From Dicaeum eximium (Eukaryota > Chordata > Aves > Passeriformes > Dicaeidae), in contig VWZP01010709.1 in the NCBI GenBank assembly GCA_013396995.1, positions 275,072 through 339,071 of the forward strand: 64,000 nt of DNA, written 5' to 3'. The first letter of the stretch is position 1, and each line of letters opens with the position of its first letter. Of the stretch, positions 20,774 through 35,912 are shown piece after piece. The position numbers were made by a program, and so were the translations under genes. Below the pieces are notes generated by a model. That model had not been told where the DNA came from. It saw only the letters and a program-made list of their open reading frames with translations, and did no database searches.

Positions 20774-23700
20774 ATTTGGTTTTTTCCCTGGAGTGAAGCT
20801 GTGCTGTGAAGATGAATTTTTCTTTCTGGCTTCCTCTTCCAGCTTTCATGTCTATTAAACTTTTCTCTAAATTAGAAATGTTCTCCTGCTACTGGCTATT
20901 CCCTTCCCCAGGAGACTTTTACGACACTGTGAACTCTGGTCAGCTCTTAACCTAGAACAAATCAAGCTCCAAATTGTTTCAAAGTTATTTTCTCCCAGCC
21001 TCTGAACTCAAATATGGCTTTTTAATAGATTGCTATGAATTTTCAGTATTTTTTTAATGTCTGTGCCACAGCATTCCCTCTGTAACAATGAGGAAGGCAG
21101 AGTTTCAACAAGGCAGCAGGGAGATGCTTCTGCTGAAGGGGGTTCCTGCTTCCACCTCGGAGTCTCACCCACAAACAGATTCTCACAGCATACCCAGTAA
21201 TGACCTGCATGTGGTTTCACAGAGATCTCCAAAGGACACCAGGTGACTTGCAAACCTATCAGAGTGCCTTAACAGCAAAATCTCAGCTGTTTCTCAAACT
21301 CCAGCCCAGCGTTCCCAGGCTCCTGCAGCCCATGGGTGCGCCCAGGGACCGGAGCGAGCAGTGTCCCCCCGTGCAAGAGCTTCTAAAGGGAGTGGAAGCA
21401 AACTGAAACTGTTCTACAGACACAACAGAATTAAAAAAAGAAGTAAAAGATCAGGGGAAACCACCAGCAGCAGAGTTTTCAGTTTCCAATGGAACCACAA
21501 GGCACCACTCAAGAGCTGGTGTGAATTCCCTACGCTGGTGAGATCCTAACCCAAAAAATTTCCTCCTCTGGAGATGAGCATGGAAGGCGGCACAAGCCAC
21601 ATGCCAGAGCGCCCCTGGAGCAACAGCTGGAGAACTTCAGCCCAAACTCTCATCGCTCACACCACAGCTCAGGCTGGAAAAGGAGAATCCCTGCCTGGCA
21701 GCAGTATGTGTGTGCACAGTGTCAGCTTTCCAGCAGGTCAGCAGGAGTCATTTTGCACCCAAAAATATCTGAGGGGGAACCAGGCTCCTCTTCAACCAAC
21801 AGCAGTGAGACTGTTTGATGAACATTTGCTCTCTGCACATATGAACAGAAAGAAATCAATGTGCTCTGGACAGTCCAAATGCAGAACTCAGATCCCCAAC
21901 ATCCAAATTCAGAACAACCCAGATCTTCATGTGTTTGAAACCGGTCTGCAGAGTAAGGACACTTCTAAATCTCTTAGCTGCCACCAAAAAAACCCTCATG
22001 AAGCATGTCCACTGGTATGAGCTGCCAATTCACTCCCAGCCCAATGCACAATTTCACTCTTTTCCTTGGATCCTCATCCAAAGCAGCTACACCTGGGTGG
22101 AAAATATTAAACTCTGCTCCACCAAGGAGCTGGAAATACCACGATGGAAATTTCAGCAGCAGCACAAGAACCAAGCAAAAAGCTGAAAATATTTCTCTAG
22201 GAAAAATAGTAACAGTAAATACACACATGCTAAAATAAGACCAGATCTGAAAACTAATCTGGAAATAACAAACCCAGCCCAAGTCAGACAAAGCCATCCA
22301 TGAACCAAGTGCCCAAGAGAGTTGATTCATCTTTTTGGGTTCATCAGGCACAAATTTAAACTTCCAGCTGCAGAATTCATAACCAGAAAACACACTGAAG
22401 CCGTACAAGAAATTACTTGAAAGGAAGCAGCTTTTTGGTTGACTTTACAGACCCCACAAAAGGGTCTGCATTTTGATTTACACTTTTTCTAATGTGATTG
22501 TGCCCAATAAAGCCCAAGGGCAGCCCTTTCCCAGTTCTTGGCCATGCCCATCTTGAGACCCATTCCCATGGTCCCCATGTGGGATCCACTGCATGGAAAC
22601 ATGAGGAACACCAAAGCACTGAGGGGGGTGGGAGTGCAAAACCCCAGGCTGCAGGAGAGAGTCAGAGCAATTGGTACCTGATTCCCACCTTCCCATCCAG
22701 CCCTGCCTCTGGGATGTTACCATCGCCTTCTGCTCCAGCATCCCTTCTCCATGACCAGTAACAGCCATCCTTGGGGCTGCTAGGCCAGGAAAAGGTCTGG
22801 CATGGAGCTGGAAGATGTCAGGATGAGCAAATAACCCAGCTCCAGCCCACTGCCCCACTGCTTGTGCCAGCATCACTCTGGTGTCCCTGCTCACAGGGGA
22901 CAATTTCTGAACTGCAACTTGCTTTGCTCTTACCATAAGAGGAAGGGCACAGGTCGCAGGCAGGTAACCAGAGCAGGAAACCTCTTTCTGAACAACAAAG
23001 GCACAGGTTTGCTTTCTGCCCGTGCAGCCATTGTGCAGAATCTATCTCACCAGTTCAACGCACAAAAAGCCACTTAGGATGTCAAACTGGTTTCGGTTTT
23101 ACTAAGGCAGAGTTTGTAGCACCGGAAGAAAGGAAGTTCACTACGGACAAAGGCGAGTCTCTGGCTGGGAGACCTTAAAAGGACAGCAGAGTCCAGCTCC
23201 CAGTGCTCAGTCCCTTCCCATCTGCTCCGGCGTTTCCGTGGGACACGCGCAGCCACCCCGGCCAAGATGTGACGTTTCTCTGGAGCCCCTGCTCGCCCCA
23301 GCAGGAGCTGGGTCCACTCAGGCATTTCCCACACAGCCACTGACTCAACTCAGTGGTCTCAGCCCTCAGCCCCTCGCATGCACCAGGTTTGGCAGCTCTG
23401 CCACGGGGTTTTCCATTTGAAGGAGAAAATACACCCCCAACACAGCAAGCTCCAGGGAGACACCGGATACTAATCAAATCCATGCTGCTGCTGCTGCTGG
23501 AAAACCGAGCTGCAGAGAGGAACCAGCTGCCTTCCAGAAGTCCACAGCAGTTGTCCAGCAAAAAGGTGTTTACCAGTCCCATGGCTTCTGCTTCTCCTGC
23601 TCCCCCCTCCATACACTTATATTTACATTTTCCAATCAGTCCCATCCTGCCCAGTTCTTGCACAGATTCACGATCACAAGCGTGCTCGTCTTCGGAAGGA

Positions 23701-26700
23701 ACCAGCAAAGGTTTCCTTTCTAGTCAAGACCCAACATTACTTTTAATCCACTCATGCCCAGAGCATAAAGCCCAAGACTCACCTGCTCCACCGACACCAA
23801 ATGTGAGAAGTTTCAGAGCAGAACATCCCAGGCAGATCTGACTGACACACTGGGAAAGGGCAGGTCCCCAGTGCTCACCACCTCCTGCAAAACCTGAGCT
23901 TTGCTTTCACGCCTGGTAACTCCCTGCAAAAGAGGCTTTGCCTGCAAACAGTGTCCAAAGCACTGTCTGCATCCCAAATCACTGAGTCCCATCTGTGTGT
24001 GTTCACCCTGGGAAACAGAGAAGCCCAAGGAGAGCTGCTGCTCACACAGCTGCTGAGCACAGACTACAGACAGGGCAGGCAGCCCTATCCCATACCTCAA
24101 CCTCTGCCACTGGATGCTGTGGGAAAAATACCCAAAGTTTTGACAGCTCAGGTACCCTTTTACTTCCCTGGGAAGTCCATCAAGGAGAGATCCAAGTGCT
24201 TGCCTGTGCTGCAGGACCATGGGGATCCAGCCCAAGGGCAGGTGGCTGATGAGGAATGGGAGCTGCACAAGCACAGCTGGAATGGGCATTGCTGAGCCCT
24301 CTCCCTTTCCAGCTCCACAGAAGCTTCTAGAGCAGATTTAGCTTTGGATTCAGGTGGCAGCTCTAAGACTCCCCTGCAAAGCCTTTCTGTGAAAGGTATG
24401 ATCCTATGTGTGTCACAAACACATGGATTCATCACCACCATAACCCACATCACCAGTGGGGCCATGACAGTCAGTGTGCTGAGCCACAAGAACCAGGCAA
24501 GAAAGCTCTGCATTCACATGTCAGGTTTCTGTGCAGGCAAGTTCTCCTTCCACCTCCTACCCCCCGCCCCAGAGCGTTCAGCCTGCTTCACAGTCACCAG
24601 GCAGTGGGAAAAAACAGGCTTTAGACAAACAGATAATTTTCACCCAGCTGGGAACAGCAGCTTCCATTTCCATCTGAGGCTGGAACACCTCCTCCTGCGC
24701 TGCTGTAGCCTGAAATAAGGTTAAGACCATCTCTACCAGCACGCTTCCACTTCCCCAGCCCTGTCCCTGAATACTCCCACGCCCTCAAAAGCCAACACTT
24801 TTCAAAAAAACAAGATGAAGCGCTGCTCGCCTTTCCCTTGATAAGGGATCTTAATGCACTTCCGGCAGCACGCCTGGGAATGGATGTGGAAGAAGAACTG
24901 CCATCAGCTTCCCAGGGAGAACAGGGGAAGGCTCTCTCCCCACCTCCACTGCAGCCAGAGATATGCTGCACCTTTCCTTTGCAGGCACTGAGAGCTGCCC
25001 TGGCTCTGGAGAGCTGCAGGCACGGGCTGCAGGATGTGCCCAGGTGAAGGACAAGGCTTAGGGACAACCTGCTGCAAGAGGATTTGACAGTATGCCCAGA
25101 GGAACAGCAGGTACAATGCAGGCAGCACAGGAGGAAACATCAGAGGAACATGCCTCTGGCTCAGAACGGCCCAGCAAAGCAGAGAGGGGAACGCTGCAGC
25201 AGCTGGGAGGCCACAGTGTCCCCATCCAAGAGCTGATCCTGAGCCCACCTGCTCAGCATCTCCTGGAGCCAGTGGGCACAGGGACACACGGAGAACAGCA
25301 CAGAGCTGTCACTGCTGACACACCTCACCAGGGCAGGAGGGGCAGCTGTCTTGGCAAGGGGACATCCACTTCCCAACACAGTGGGATGGGCTTATTTCCC
25401 AGCCCGGTATCCAGGCCACTCTGCACTGCTTGCTGCTAAACTTCAGGGTCTTCCGTCCCTCCATTGAATTTTCAGTAATACATGAGAGCACACACCTGTA
25501 TTTAAACATCAGTGCCAAGTCAGATGGTTGAAACAGCAGAGCTCTCCGAATCCCAGTCCACGAAATTAGTTCTTACCACCAAAGCAGGGGGATGGGAAAG
25601 CATCCTGCTCTCCCTGCCCTGGGACAGCCCAAACATCACCACAAGGCCAGTCCACCACAGAGCCTCATCACACACACAACGCTGTGTATGGTGCCATTGC
25701 TTCTCTCCACTGCACTGACAGCAGAGCAGGGTCCACAATCTCCACTACAACCCACTGAGAGGGCCCTACAGCAAAAGGTTCCTCCTTTATGCAACCACAG
25801 GCCCCTGAGGACAGAAACTGAGGCAGGAAATGACAGCAGCCATTGTCACAGGAGAGAATGCCCTAGGAGGGGCTGCAGTGCCATTGTCACCCCTTGCCAC
25901 AAGCTACAGCGTCCCCACCTGTGGCAGGCAGCCCTGGACCCTCAGCCATCAGTGCAGCCAGTGCATGACTCAACAGCTCCCTGCTGACACAGCTTTATCA
26001 ACTCCTTTATCAATTCCCATGCATGGGAAAGCTGAGAGCAGCTCTCAGACAGAGAGGAAGGGCACTCCCTGCAGCCACCAATACCCTGAGTTGCGGCCCT
26101 CTCTGTCCCATGGGACTCCCTGGAGAAGCACTGCTCTCCCCAGCCAGCCCTGCCTCCCACCCACCCCCTCTCCTCTGGGAGCCACCCTGCTGGTGTTGTG
26201 GGCATCTCTGGAGGGGGCACTGCCCACGGGATGATCCAACCTTGTCACAGCAGGATGAGGCTCCAGAGGAGCCTCCAGAGCCGTTTTGGTGCACATGAGT
26301 CAGAGGGTCTGAGCACATGGTGGGGTGGGATGTCCCCCCACACGCTCCTCGTGGGACAGCTCTGCTTCCAGAGCGTGAACCGTGCCGGCATCCCACGGGC
26401 CAGGAGCAGCAGCAGGGAGGATATGGGATGGGGCTCTCCAAGCACTGTCTCACAGGGAGTGCTGTCAGCTGGTGGGAGACGTGCAGGAGCAGAGGAAGAA
26501 CACGACCCATTCGAGGATGTCCTCAGAGAGCCCACAGCCTCAAACCCACATGTGCTCCTTCCAACATTGCGAAGGATCAGGGGAAGGCAGGGCGATGGGA
26601 TCAACATTTGTTCTCCAAAGGATAAGAGACATTTCCCAAAACCTCTCCCATAACAAAAGCAAATTTCTGGATGCATGTGTCTCCCTTCCTCCTCCAAGCC

Positions 26701-27863
26701 CAAGCTGGGTCTGAAAACCTTTCATCCACCTGGAAGAGATTTCCTCCACACAGAGGAACTTGACTGAAAACCAGCACCGGCAAGCCCAGCACTCTCCTCC
26801 CCACAGAGTGGGACACCACAGTGACACACTCAGGACTTGTTGCCCCTCACAGCCTTTGGACCAGCTCCTAAATAACCTCAGGAGCAGGAGACTGGGAATA
26901 GACTGCTGCCCCCACTCACACCATGGGCCTCCCCACAGCACAAATGGCTCAACATCACTGAACAACCCCGGGTATCCCAGCTCGCTCCCAACTTCCAGGG
27001 AGTGAGAGACCAAAATTTAGCAGAGAGCTAGAAGTGGTTCCATTTCCCTTCCCTGCAGCCTCTAATGAGCACAGAATCAGCAAAACCACTCCCTCCACTC
27101 TGCCTGCATGGCCTCCTCATCTGCAAGGCACAGGGAGGAGGGGAATCCCAACACAGGAGGCAAGACAAGGAATCTGAGGGGTACCATCACCACATTGCAC
27201 CAGCCTCACAATTTCTGTGCCAGGGACACAGGTGACGTTCATTCTTCTGGAAACCACCATCTCTGGAGGGCAGGACATCCCCACTGCCCAAGCTGCTGCA
27301 TGGCCACAGCAGACTGCTCATCTTATCTGAACCACAGCTTTCCAAGCAGCCATGCATGAGAAAACCCCCTCTGTTCCAGGAGAGTCCACGCCACTAGGGA
27401 GAGCAGATGATATCAGGTGTGGATGCTGCCACTGCAAATTCTTTACATGACACACCAGTGGGACACCCCAGAAGAGACCCCATCAGCTCTCTTGTGTTGG
27501 CATCCACACCACATGGCTCCTGGGGTTGGACACACACCCCCTTCTCTCCCAGCTGGCTGGGAAACAATCCAAGCAGCAGCATTAGCCATCTTATCTTCCT
27601 ACTGTCCCCTGTCACAGGCTCCAGGGGCTTTCCAGACCAATGCTCCCCCAGCTCTTACACTGCTCCTCGTAGCAGCTGATCCAGAGTAGGTCACCAAGGA
27701 AGTGTCATTACAGAAGAGGGAACTGAAGCACAACACTGCCACATGTCACACAGAAAGCAGTGGCAGAAGAGGCAGAAAAGGCCCATCCCCAAAGGCTACT
27801 GTGCCCTCTAAGGTCACCTGCAGGGATGGTGGCCCTGACCACAGGTGTCTTCTCCAGGCAGGG

Positions 27864-27910
27864 CAGTAACCTGGCACACAGCAGTAACCTGGCACACAGC
27901 AGTAACCCGG
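27864..27910. repeat. 18-bp tandem repeat, 2.6 copies
   Basis: The unit CAGTAACCTGGCACACAG starts at 27864, 27882 and 27900. The first two copies are identical and the third is partial with one change. Confidence 0.9.
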
Positions 27911-28026
27911 CCTAGCCCCAGGACAGGTCAGAGGCCTGATCTGGAGATTGCCAGATTGGTTTGATTTGTTTCCTGGTTCACATTTCCAGGAGGTGGATGA
28001 AGCAGATGCCTGCAGCCAGCGATTCC

Positions 28027-28050
28027 CTCCTCCTCCTCCTCCTCCTCCTG
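28027..28050. repeat. (TCC)n microsatellite
   Basis: About eight uninterrupted TCC trinucleotides form a pyrimidine-pure tract. Confidence 0.9.
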
Positions 28051-28424
28051 ACCTGTGCCACCCCAGGCAGCCACCACCTCTTAGGAGTTGTTGCCCTCCT
28101 GCCAGGGGGTAGATGGACACCACCCAGCTCTGCCACCCCAGGGCTGTCACCACAGAGATGTGGGAAAGGAGGGATGCCCAACAACTTGGGAGGGTGAGCT
28201 GTTCTGTACCACCCAGAGAACCAAGTGCAGAGGCACTGGGAGCACTTGCAGGGTATCCAAAAGCTCAGCTAGAAGAAGGTGCCATCCATCAGTCCAGCAG
28301 CTCCAAGCAGCCCCAGTGAGGGGCTGGGAATTCTGTGTGGCAAAGCAACCAGCTCCTGACAGGAGAGCCAAAGCTTGCCTGGGTGGCTTTGAGAAACCAG
28401 AGAACCTGTCAGCTTCATCAGCAC

Positions 28425-28635
28425 AGGTTGGACATCTGGAGGAATTTCTTCTTAAAAAGGGTTGTTAAACACTGCAAGGGCTGTCAGGGAGATGGTGAAG
28501 TCACCACCCCTGGAGGTGTTTTAAGGAAAGAATGGACCTGGCACTCAGTGCTCTGGGCTGAGTGACAATGTGGGGATTGGTCACAGGTTGGACTTGATCT
28601 TGGGGTCTTCTCCAGTCTAAATGGTTCTGGGATCA
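28425..28635 (+). mobile_element. CR1-like LINE 3' fragment
   Basis: The order is GGTTGGACATCTGGAGGAAT, then CACCCCTGGAGGTGTTTTAA, then GGCACTCAGTGCTCTGGGCT, then GGTTGGACTTGATCTTGGGG, ending in a degenerate tail before GGGATCAC. This is the CR1-type 3' UTR in plus orientation. The same subtype recurs near 62.0-62.3 kb. Confidence 0.8.
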
Positions 28636-31600
28636 CTTCCATGGGCAAGAACTGTGACACAGATTTGCCCAGTACCTCAAGCAACCGGGCTCTTTCCCAG
28701 CCCTGCCTGGGACCAGGGGAGGAAGAGGCAGAGGGAACATGCAGCACTGGAGGAATGAAAACCACAGTTTCATCTCCCACCTCCAAGATGTGGGATAGCT
28801 ACTCATCCCACAAGGAATGGGGGCAAGGGGCGAGGTGAGTACTCTGGAAGCAGTTTTTAATGAGCCATGCGCACACCAGCTACAGTTTAAAGGGGGAAAC
28901 AGACCCACAAAGACTCCAACTCAGCAGATTTGGAACAATTCCAGCCTGGCTGCCAAAGGCCTGAGCACTGTGATGGCAAGAGCTGCATGTGCCAGCAGGG
29001 TTCCCTGCTCCTCAGCCATCTGGGGACTGTCACTCTGCACAGATCTGCTTGGCCTCCTGTCATGTGTAGCACTCCCAACCCCTTTTCTGTCAGCAGGATC
29101 TGGGTTGGCAGAAACACTTTTAATTGTAGGATTTTTTTTTTCTCTTAACCCATATCCTCTTGACAGAACCAGGTTAGGAAGCAGCTGCACTGGCAGATCT
29201 GGGGTGGCCTTTTGCAAGGCAAGGCAGGGGAAAAAAAGGGGTGCCTGGATCCAGTTATCTCTTCAATCACCAAACTACAGTTAATCACAACTTCCCCACC
29301 TCTCCTAAGGTCACACAGAAAGGGGGAGCACCACAGCTCAGCTCTGTCCCAGCCCAGAGCACGTCCTTCGTCCTGGAGAGTCCCAGAGCAGGGTGGGCAG
29401 AAGGGATGTCATTCCCACTGGTGACAAGTGCTGTTTCCATTTCTGGGTGGCAGAGCTATAGCTCTGCCAAGCTGAGCTGTCCCACATTTTCCCCTCTGCT
29501 TTCTTCCCGAGGCTGCTCCGAGCCCCACACATTTTCCCTCAAATGACTGCCAAACCATACAGATTTGGGGGGAACAAGATGGGGAGGGAAGGGTAAGCAT
29601 CCAATGGGGCTAACTGGGAAACCTCTCCCCAAAGATCTGTCAAATTCTGTGTGCTGAAACACCAGAACCACTTCCCTGCTGCAGAGCCACACAGGAGCTG
29701 CCTCGCTGCTGCCCTGGCTCCCAGCTCTCCTGCCCAGCAGGAAAAGCATTCCAGGGCCACAGGCAGGACCCACAGCCCAGATCATGAGGAGGAAAGAGTA
29801 GCATCATGCAATTAATCTTTCCTGCAGAGTAACTGGGGCAGAGGGATGCTCTGTGGCATGACAATCCATCAGCTTCTGTGCAAGAGCCAGCAGCATCTTC
29901 AGGGAAGCAGTGAGTGATCCACGAGGTGTTCATCTTCCCACCCCCTCTACTACAGGACCATCAGCAGCTCAATCCATTACAGTTTTCCTTGCAACCTCTC
30001 AAAGGTATGGAAGCGACCTGCTTATTTCACAGATGGGCATGGAAGCATCTGTGATCTCAGAGAAAAAAACCAGGATAGAGAACAGTGATTCCCAACTAAC
30101 TGGGACAAATTCCTAAGGCCCAGCAAGCACCCCAGTCTGCTGGCTTGCAGGGAGGGATAAGTTTCAAAACAGAAGGACCAGAGACCTACATCCCATTCCT
30201 GGTCACACCGCAAGCTGTGCAGGATCTTTTCACTCCTCCATCCCCCACACAGAGGATCAGCCTCACAACCCTTTATTAAGCATTGGGACAGCTTTGTGGA
30301 TTAAGGATTTGGTCTGGTTTGCACCAACCTCCACATCACAAAGGCACATTCCAAAGGTTTTTTCTCATCTTCCCTCGTCCCCCACCTGTGTGTATTTTGC
30401 AGGGGATGAGAAGGCCAGGACTGAAACAGGAAGAGTTGACTACAGCTGAAGAGGTGGTGCTGTGCACTGGGAAATGAATCTTTCCAGGGGTTCATCCCAA
30501 AAACTTTCTCAAACAGGTACATCCAGTGCAACCTTGCTGATTCCTCCCTTCCCCTTACCTGCTTCTTTCAACCCTACACAAAGAGCTTCATTCATAAAAT
30601 CAGAGGGATCATTCCAATGAAGGAACATGTAGGATATACCCCCAGGAGGACCCATTTCATCTTGCTGCTAATAATACCTGGAACATTATTTGCATGAACA
30701 GACTGTCCTTTCCCCCTCATTTCTGGGCTCTCACTTCCCTGGTTTGTCCCAGAAATCCCAGCCAACACACGTTCACCCTTCTCTAGCACACACTCCCATC
30801 CAAAACCCCAACTTCTCCTTTTATCTTCTGAGTTAATTACTCATATTTCTAGTTCACATCACCTCTTCCAACCCCCGCAGACAGGATACAGCTCCCCTGG
30901 CTCCCTCATTCATTAGGGCAGCAAATTTGTGGGCCTAAACCCATCAACTCTCATTATGGAAAGGGACCAAGACTTCCCACAGCTGCCCAGCATCCCACTA
31001 TCCTCCAAGCTGGATGAGGCTCTCACTCCTCTTTGCTTCACCAGCACCAAAGCTGTGACTAAGAGCCAGGGCCTGCTCTGGCTGGGCTTGGCTCTCCCTG
31101 GCATAGCTTTAGGCTGGGCCCAAGGGCTGCTTGCAAGCCCTTGGCCTCACTGGAGCGAAGAAGTTCTCAGCCTTTCAGAGCTGTGCTGAGCTCTGCCCAC
31201 TGCAGCCCAGGCAAAGCCTTCTCCTTGCAAACAGCCACTTGCCTTTGGTTCTGCTTCAAGAGGAAACAAGTTTTCTCTGTATCCAGAGGTAAAACAGTCA
31301 AGCCCAGCCAAAACCATCCAACCAACAGCACAGAGCATGACAAGTCAGGGCAGAGGGTTACCAGGGAGCTAAAGAAGCCCAGACTTCCCAGCCAGACCCA
31401 GAATTCCTCACCTGCCCTGTCTGCAGAGAGGGGCTGGGAAGAGGATCAGGCTCCTCTCAATCACCGTGTCCTCACACATCACAACCAGCCCATGCAGCCT
31501 GAGATGCCACCACACCCTGGCCCCAATTCTGACACACACCAGCACACAGCCCCCTTCAGCTGCTCTCCCAGAAACGTGTCTGAGGCACCCTGCGAGAAGG

Positions 31601-34600
31601 ATCACACAGAAAGGTGAAGGATCACACTGAAAGGTGAGGAGAAGCCATGAGCACCTCATCAAGCCAGCCCAGGGAATGGGAAATCCTGCCATTAGCAGGA
31701 TCCACTACAGAGGATTTCACAGCTAATGAACCCTTGCCACCACAGACCACAGCGAAAGCAAAAGCAGCAGGGCATTTCTTTTCCGATAAGCTGCTTTTAT
31801 CGGGAAGTTCAGCCCGGCTGCCCACACCAGCCCCAGCTGGAGAGCAGCTCCCAGCCTATGCCTTTAAATCTCCTTGGCAGTGCAGGACTGAGGCTGAGGG
31901 AGCAGACACGCCCTGTGCTCCAGCACCGGAGCACACAAACATTTCCTCCCAGCCATTCCCACACCGAGGCTCAGCCAGAGCTGCCTCCTACCTGCCAGAG
32001 GGAACACAGCCTGTGCCACACACACCTGGACATGCACAGACTTAAACTCATTTCCTGAATCCCTCCTGCTTCCCCGCCAGCACTGGACATTCTTCCCTCA
32101 AACTTCTTCCTTAAGGCAAATATTTGGAGTCTAACATGCAGGCATTCCTTATGGAAGGCACAAGTTAAATATTGGCCCTAAAACAACAGCAAGTGCCTTT
32201 CAATGATTCTGGCTGGAGAAGCACCGCTCTGGACTTTGATTTCTGGCTCTGAACAAAAATAGGAGCAAAACACTGAGTGTTACACTCTTCTCCTGGGAGA
32301 AGTCAGATTTCAGGCTCTGCAAGTCCCCTGCCAGGACCACAACCAGCAGTGGGAACTGTCCTTGCTCCTGCTGTCTCACACCTCGGGTGTCTGCTGTCAC
32401 CCAGTCAAGGCAGCTGCAGTGCATTGTCTGCACCAGGCACAGGATCAGTCTGAGTCTCATTTCCAGGTCTGTGATTATAAATCCTCAGAGACACTGGAGA
32501 ACACCTGCTGGGAATCATGGGTGCCATCCAGGGCATTTGCACACCTTGTGCTCCCTGCCTCTGGCTGCCCCACCAGCATTCCCAAAGCTGCCCAGCACCT
32601 CTCCATGCAGCCATGCCCAGCTCTTCAGTGCAGAAGATGCTCCAGGCTGCTCCTGCTCTGCAGGCAGCCCAGCTCCCGATGGACGTGCTGCTCTTGTAAG
32701 AAAACATCCCAGCAAGGCAGGAGAGCAGTCAGAGAGATGGCAGCACAGTAAAAGGGAGAGGGAGAGGTGAGGAGGAAAAAGAAGCCTGGACTGAGGTTAG
32801 TACACCTGAAGCCTGGCAGCACTCAGGTCCTGGGATGTCATGGGCACTTTCCACATGGATCAGGGGAGCAGAGCTGCTATTGTGACTCTGCAGCCAGAGC
32901 CCTGCAGAGCCAGGTTTGCTGCACCCCAGAGCAGCTCTGTGATGTCCTGGTGCTGCTGATGATCCAAGCCCGAGCAGAGGGGCTGCTGCATCACCCCCAC
33001 TGCAGGCAGGTCCCAAAGAGCCCCTGGCAAAACCACCCCAAACCAGAGTCTGCTCCAACACCAGGGGTCTGCCCACCCACTGCTTCTCCAGAAAACATCT
33101 CAACAGTTACCCTGAGAAAGGTTACATGGCACAGATGTGGTACACACCAACTCACACTCACAGGGTTTGTTCTATACCGTGCTAAATTCAGCATGGGGTG
33201 TGTTAAATGAGCTTCCCTTCTGCTCTCCTGTGGACCCTGTAAGCCCAGGAGCACCTTGCTTAGCTCTGCCCACTCTGAGCAGGCCTGGGAGGCAGGAGAG
33301 GGACTGAGCAGTGGAGAGCTGCTCCCTGGCAACATCCCCCACATCGTTGTGTGAGATGGAGAGTTCTGACGGTCTGCTATGCTGGAATTCCTCTCCAATT
33401 CCTTCCCAAGACACTTATGATGGCACTTGAAGCTGGGGAATCTGCTGGGGGCTCTGACAACCTCTCAGTGAGATCTCCTGATGAGGCAGACACCCCTCTG
33501 AAAACAGTGTGAGTTTAAAACCAGCTGCGAGTCACCCTGGAGGAAATGTTAAAGCTCCAAGCACATCCTATTCCCTCCCCAGCCACCAAAGCCCACGGAG
33601 CAACGAGCTCCAGCAAGTTTGAGCAGGAATTCCCAAGGCTCAAAGCAGAGACCAGCCTGTACCTGTCAGCACCAACAGCTCCTCATCCCACGGCACGCTG
33701 ACCCCGCGCTCCCAGAGCCGACTGCTGCTCTTCAGCTCCTGGCTCCGAGCAGCCCCTTCCAGCACAGGGACCCCAGCTCTGCTCCCAGTGCCTGAGTCCT
33801 TCCTTAATATTCCCTGTACTTGGCAACACCAAAGCCAGACTTCAACTCAAACTGGCATTGCCTTGGGGATGAGAGGAATCAGCAGAGCTGGGGGCGAGGG
33901 GATTCCGGGAGAGCCTCAGCTTGCCCCTCGCTCACACACACTGCACAGAAGTTGCTGGAAAGCACCATCCTCTCCCCACATCAAACCAGGGAAACCAAGC
34001 AGAGTATAAACTTCATCACTGCCAAGAGTCCCTGCTAAAAAAAGGATAAGAGAAAGGGTTTTTTGCTTTGTTGTTTATACCTTGGTGCTACCTCAAAAGC
34101 AGCAAGATTTCTTCTACCTGAAAACATTGGGCAAGGACAGAGTCTGCAAGAATGGAGCTTCTGTAGCACAAACACAGCTCTGTTCGAGTTTAAATTAGAT
34201 TTCCACTGACCTTTTTGAGCCCATCGTTCAGCCACCCACACCGAAGCAGCCCCTCTTAGCAAGACTCTGCAGCCCCCAGCCTGGGAAGATGAATAAACCC
34301 CCCAGAGACTTGGCTGTGCTCCCAGGGAACCCCCACACCCCTCCCAGCACCGCTCCTGCTGCACAAACTGCTCAGCTGCAGGGCTGCAAAGCTCTTCGAA
34401 AGGAAAGCTGCACAAAATCCAAGTTCAAGCTCAACCTTAACCCCTGTTTATTAACTTAAGAACATCCCTCTCAGGGTGACAAAGCCCGTGCATCACCTGC
34501 CAACTGTCTCATTCACCACTGGTAAAGCAAAGGCCAGGCCTGTCTCATTAAAAAGCATTACATAACATTAAGTAACAAAGGGCTACAGGACATTCTTTGC

Positions 34601-35634
34601 TTGGTGGACATGTAAAAATGAATGACTCAAAAATTAACTCTCCTTTCCTCCAGGCTCCCGCGTCTCCAGCACCCTGGGAGGCCAATGAGCACCTTATTGC
34701 CAAGGCAACAGTGTCTTGGCTCATCCCAAATCCTGCTCTCACATCCAACTTACTGCCACCCCTGCCCTGTGGACACTAAACAACACACAGCCCTGCCCAG
34801 CTCTCTTTGAGAGCATGGTCCCCAGACACCAGAGGATGTGTTTCTGCTGCCCCACAGCTCACACTGGGGGGAAGCTGAGATCTCAGCCTGTGGCACAGGG
34901 ACCCTTCCCCAGCCTGGGATCAGCTCAGCTGGACCTCACTGGACAGAACTTTGGGCTTCCCCCATGTCACCATCTCAGTGCAAGCCTTCCACAGACAGGA
35001 CTGTGAGAGCACTTGGTTTCACTGTCACCACAAGGCCTCAAGAGCTGTGTTTCCTACAAGTGAGGATGATTCTGCTGTGACATTTCAAGTGCCGGAGGCC
35101 TGATGCAGTGGGGAAGGCAGGTGCCAGCAGGGCAGTGCTTGGAAAGGCCACTGCCACCAACCTCCCAGCAGAACACAGACTCCACAGGCACTGGGAGATA
35201 TTCCTGGAGACACGGTGTACTTCTATCCACCATCTCACTGCAGCCAAAGAAGCCAATTTAAAGTCTTTCTAGAACTAATTGAATTCCTCTACTGCAGGAG
35301 CAAACTCTCCTTACTGTGGGTGGCAGATGAAACCAGAGACTTCTTGCTCCATGTAGCATTTTGAAACACCCTGCAAAGCCTTACCTAGAAGTTTCAGCTT
35401 ACCTGAAGAGCCATTTCCTACACCACATCGGGCTCATTGTGGGTGCTGATCTGCTGCTGCCGTGCTACAAACGCAGTGAGAGGAAGGCAGAGAGACGTCC
35501 TGTGGTTTTACAGCCACTGCACCACCCTCCCTCCTGCCCCACCAGGCTGGGGGGTCACAGCTCTGAGCTCCACGAGTGTCACCCAGGAACCTGACAGAGC
35601 AGGACAGACAAGGCAGGGGTGTGCTGGAACCCTC

Positions 35635-35912
35635 AGAATGGAATCACAGAACGGTTTGGGTTGGAAGAGACCCTAGAGCTCATCCAGTTCCACCCCCTGC
35701 CATGGGCAGGGATGCTTTGCACTAGTCCAGGGTGCTCCTTTGATCCAACCTTGCCTTGGAACTTCCAGGGACAGGGCAGCCACAGCTGCCCTCGGCAACC
35801 AGTGCCAGGGCCTCACCAGTGCCACAACTTGGAATTTTTTCCCAATATCCATCTAACCCTGCCCTCTGTCAGAGGGAAGCCATTCCTTTTCATCCTGTCA
35901 CTCCAGTTCCTG
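35635..35912 (-). mobile_element. CR1 LINE 3' fragment
   Basis: It begins on the plus strand with GGAATCACAGAACGGTTTGG, the reverse complement of a CR1 end. It continues with CCCCTGCCATGGGCAGGGA and CCCAATATCCATCTAACCCT, and runs to ATTCCTTTTCATCCTGTCAC. Sense is minus. Confidence 0.9.
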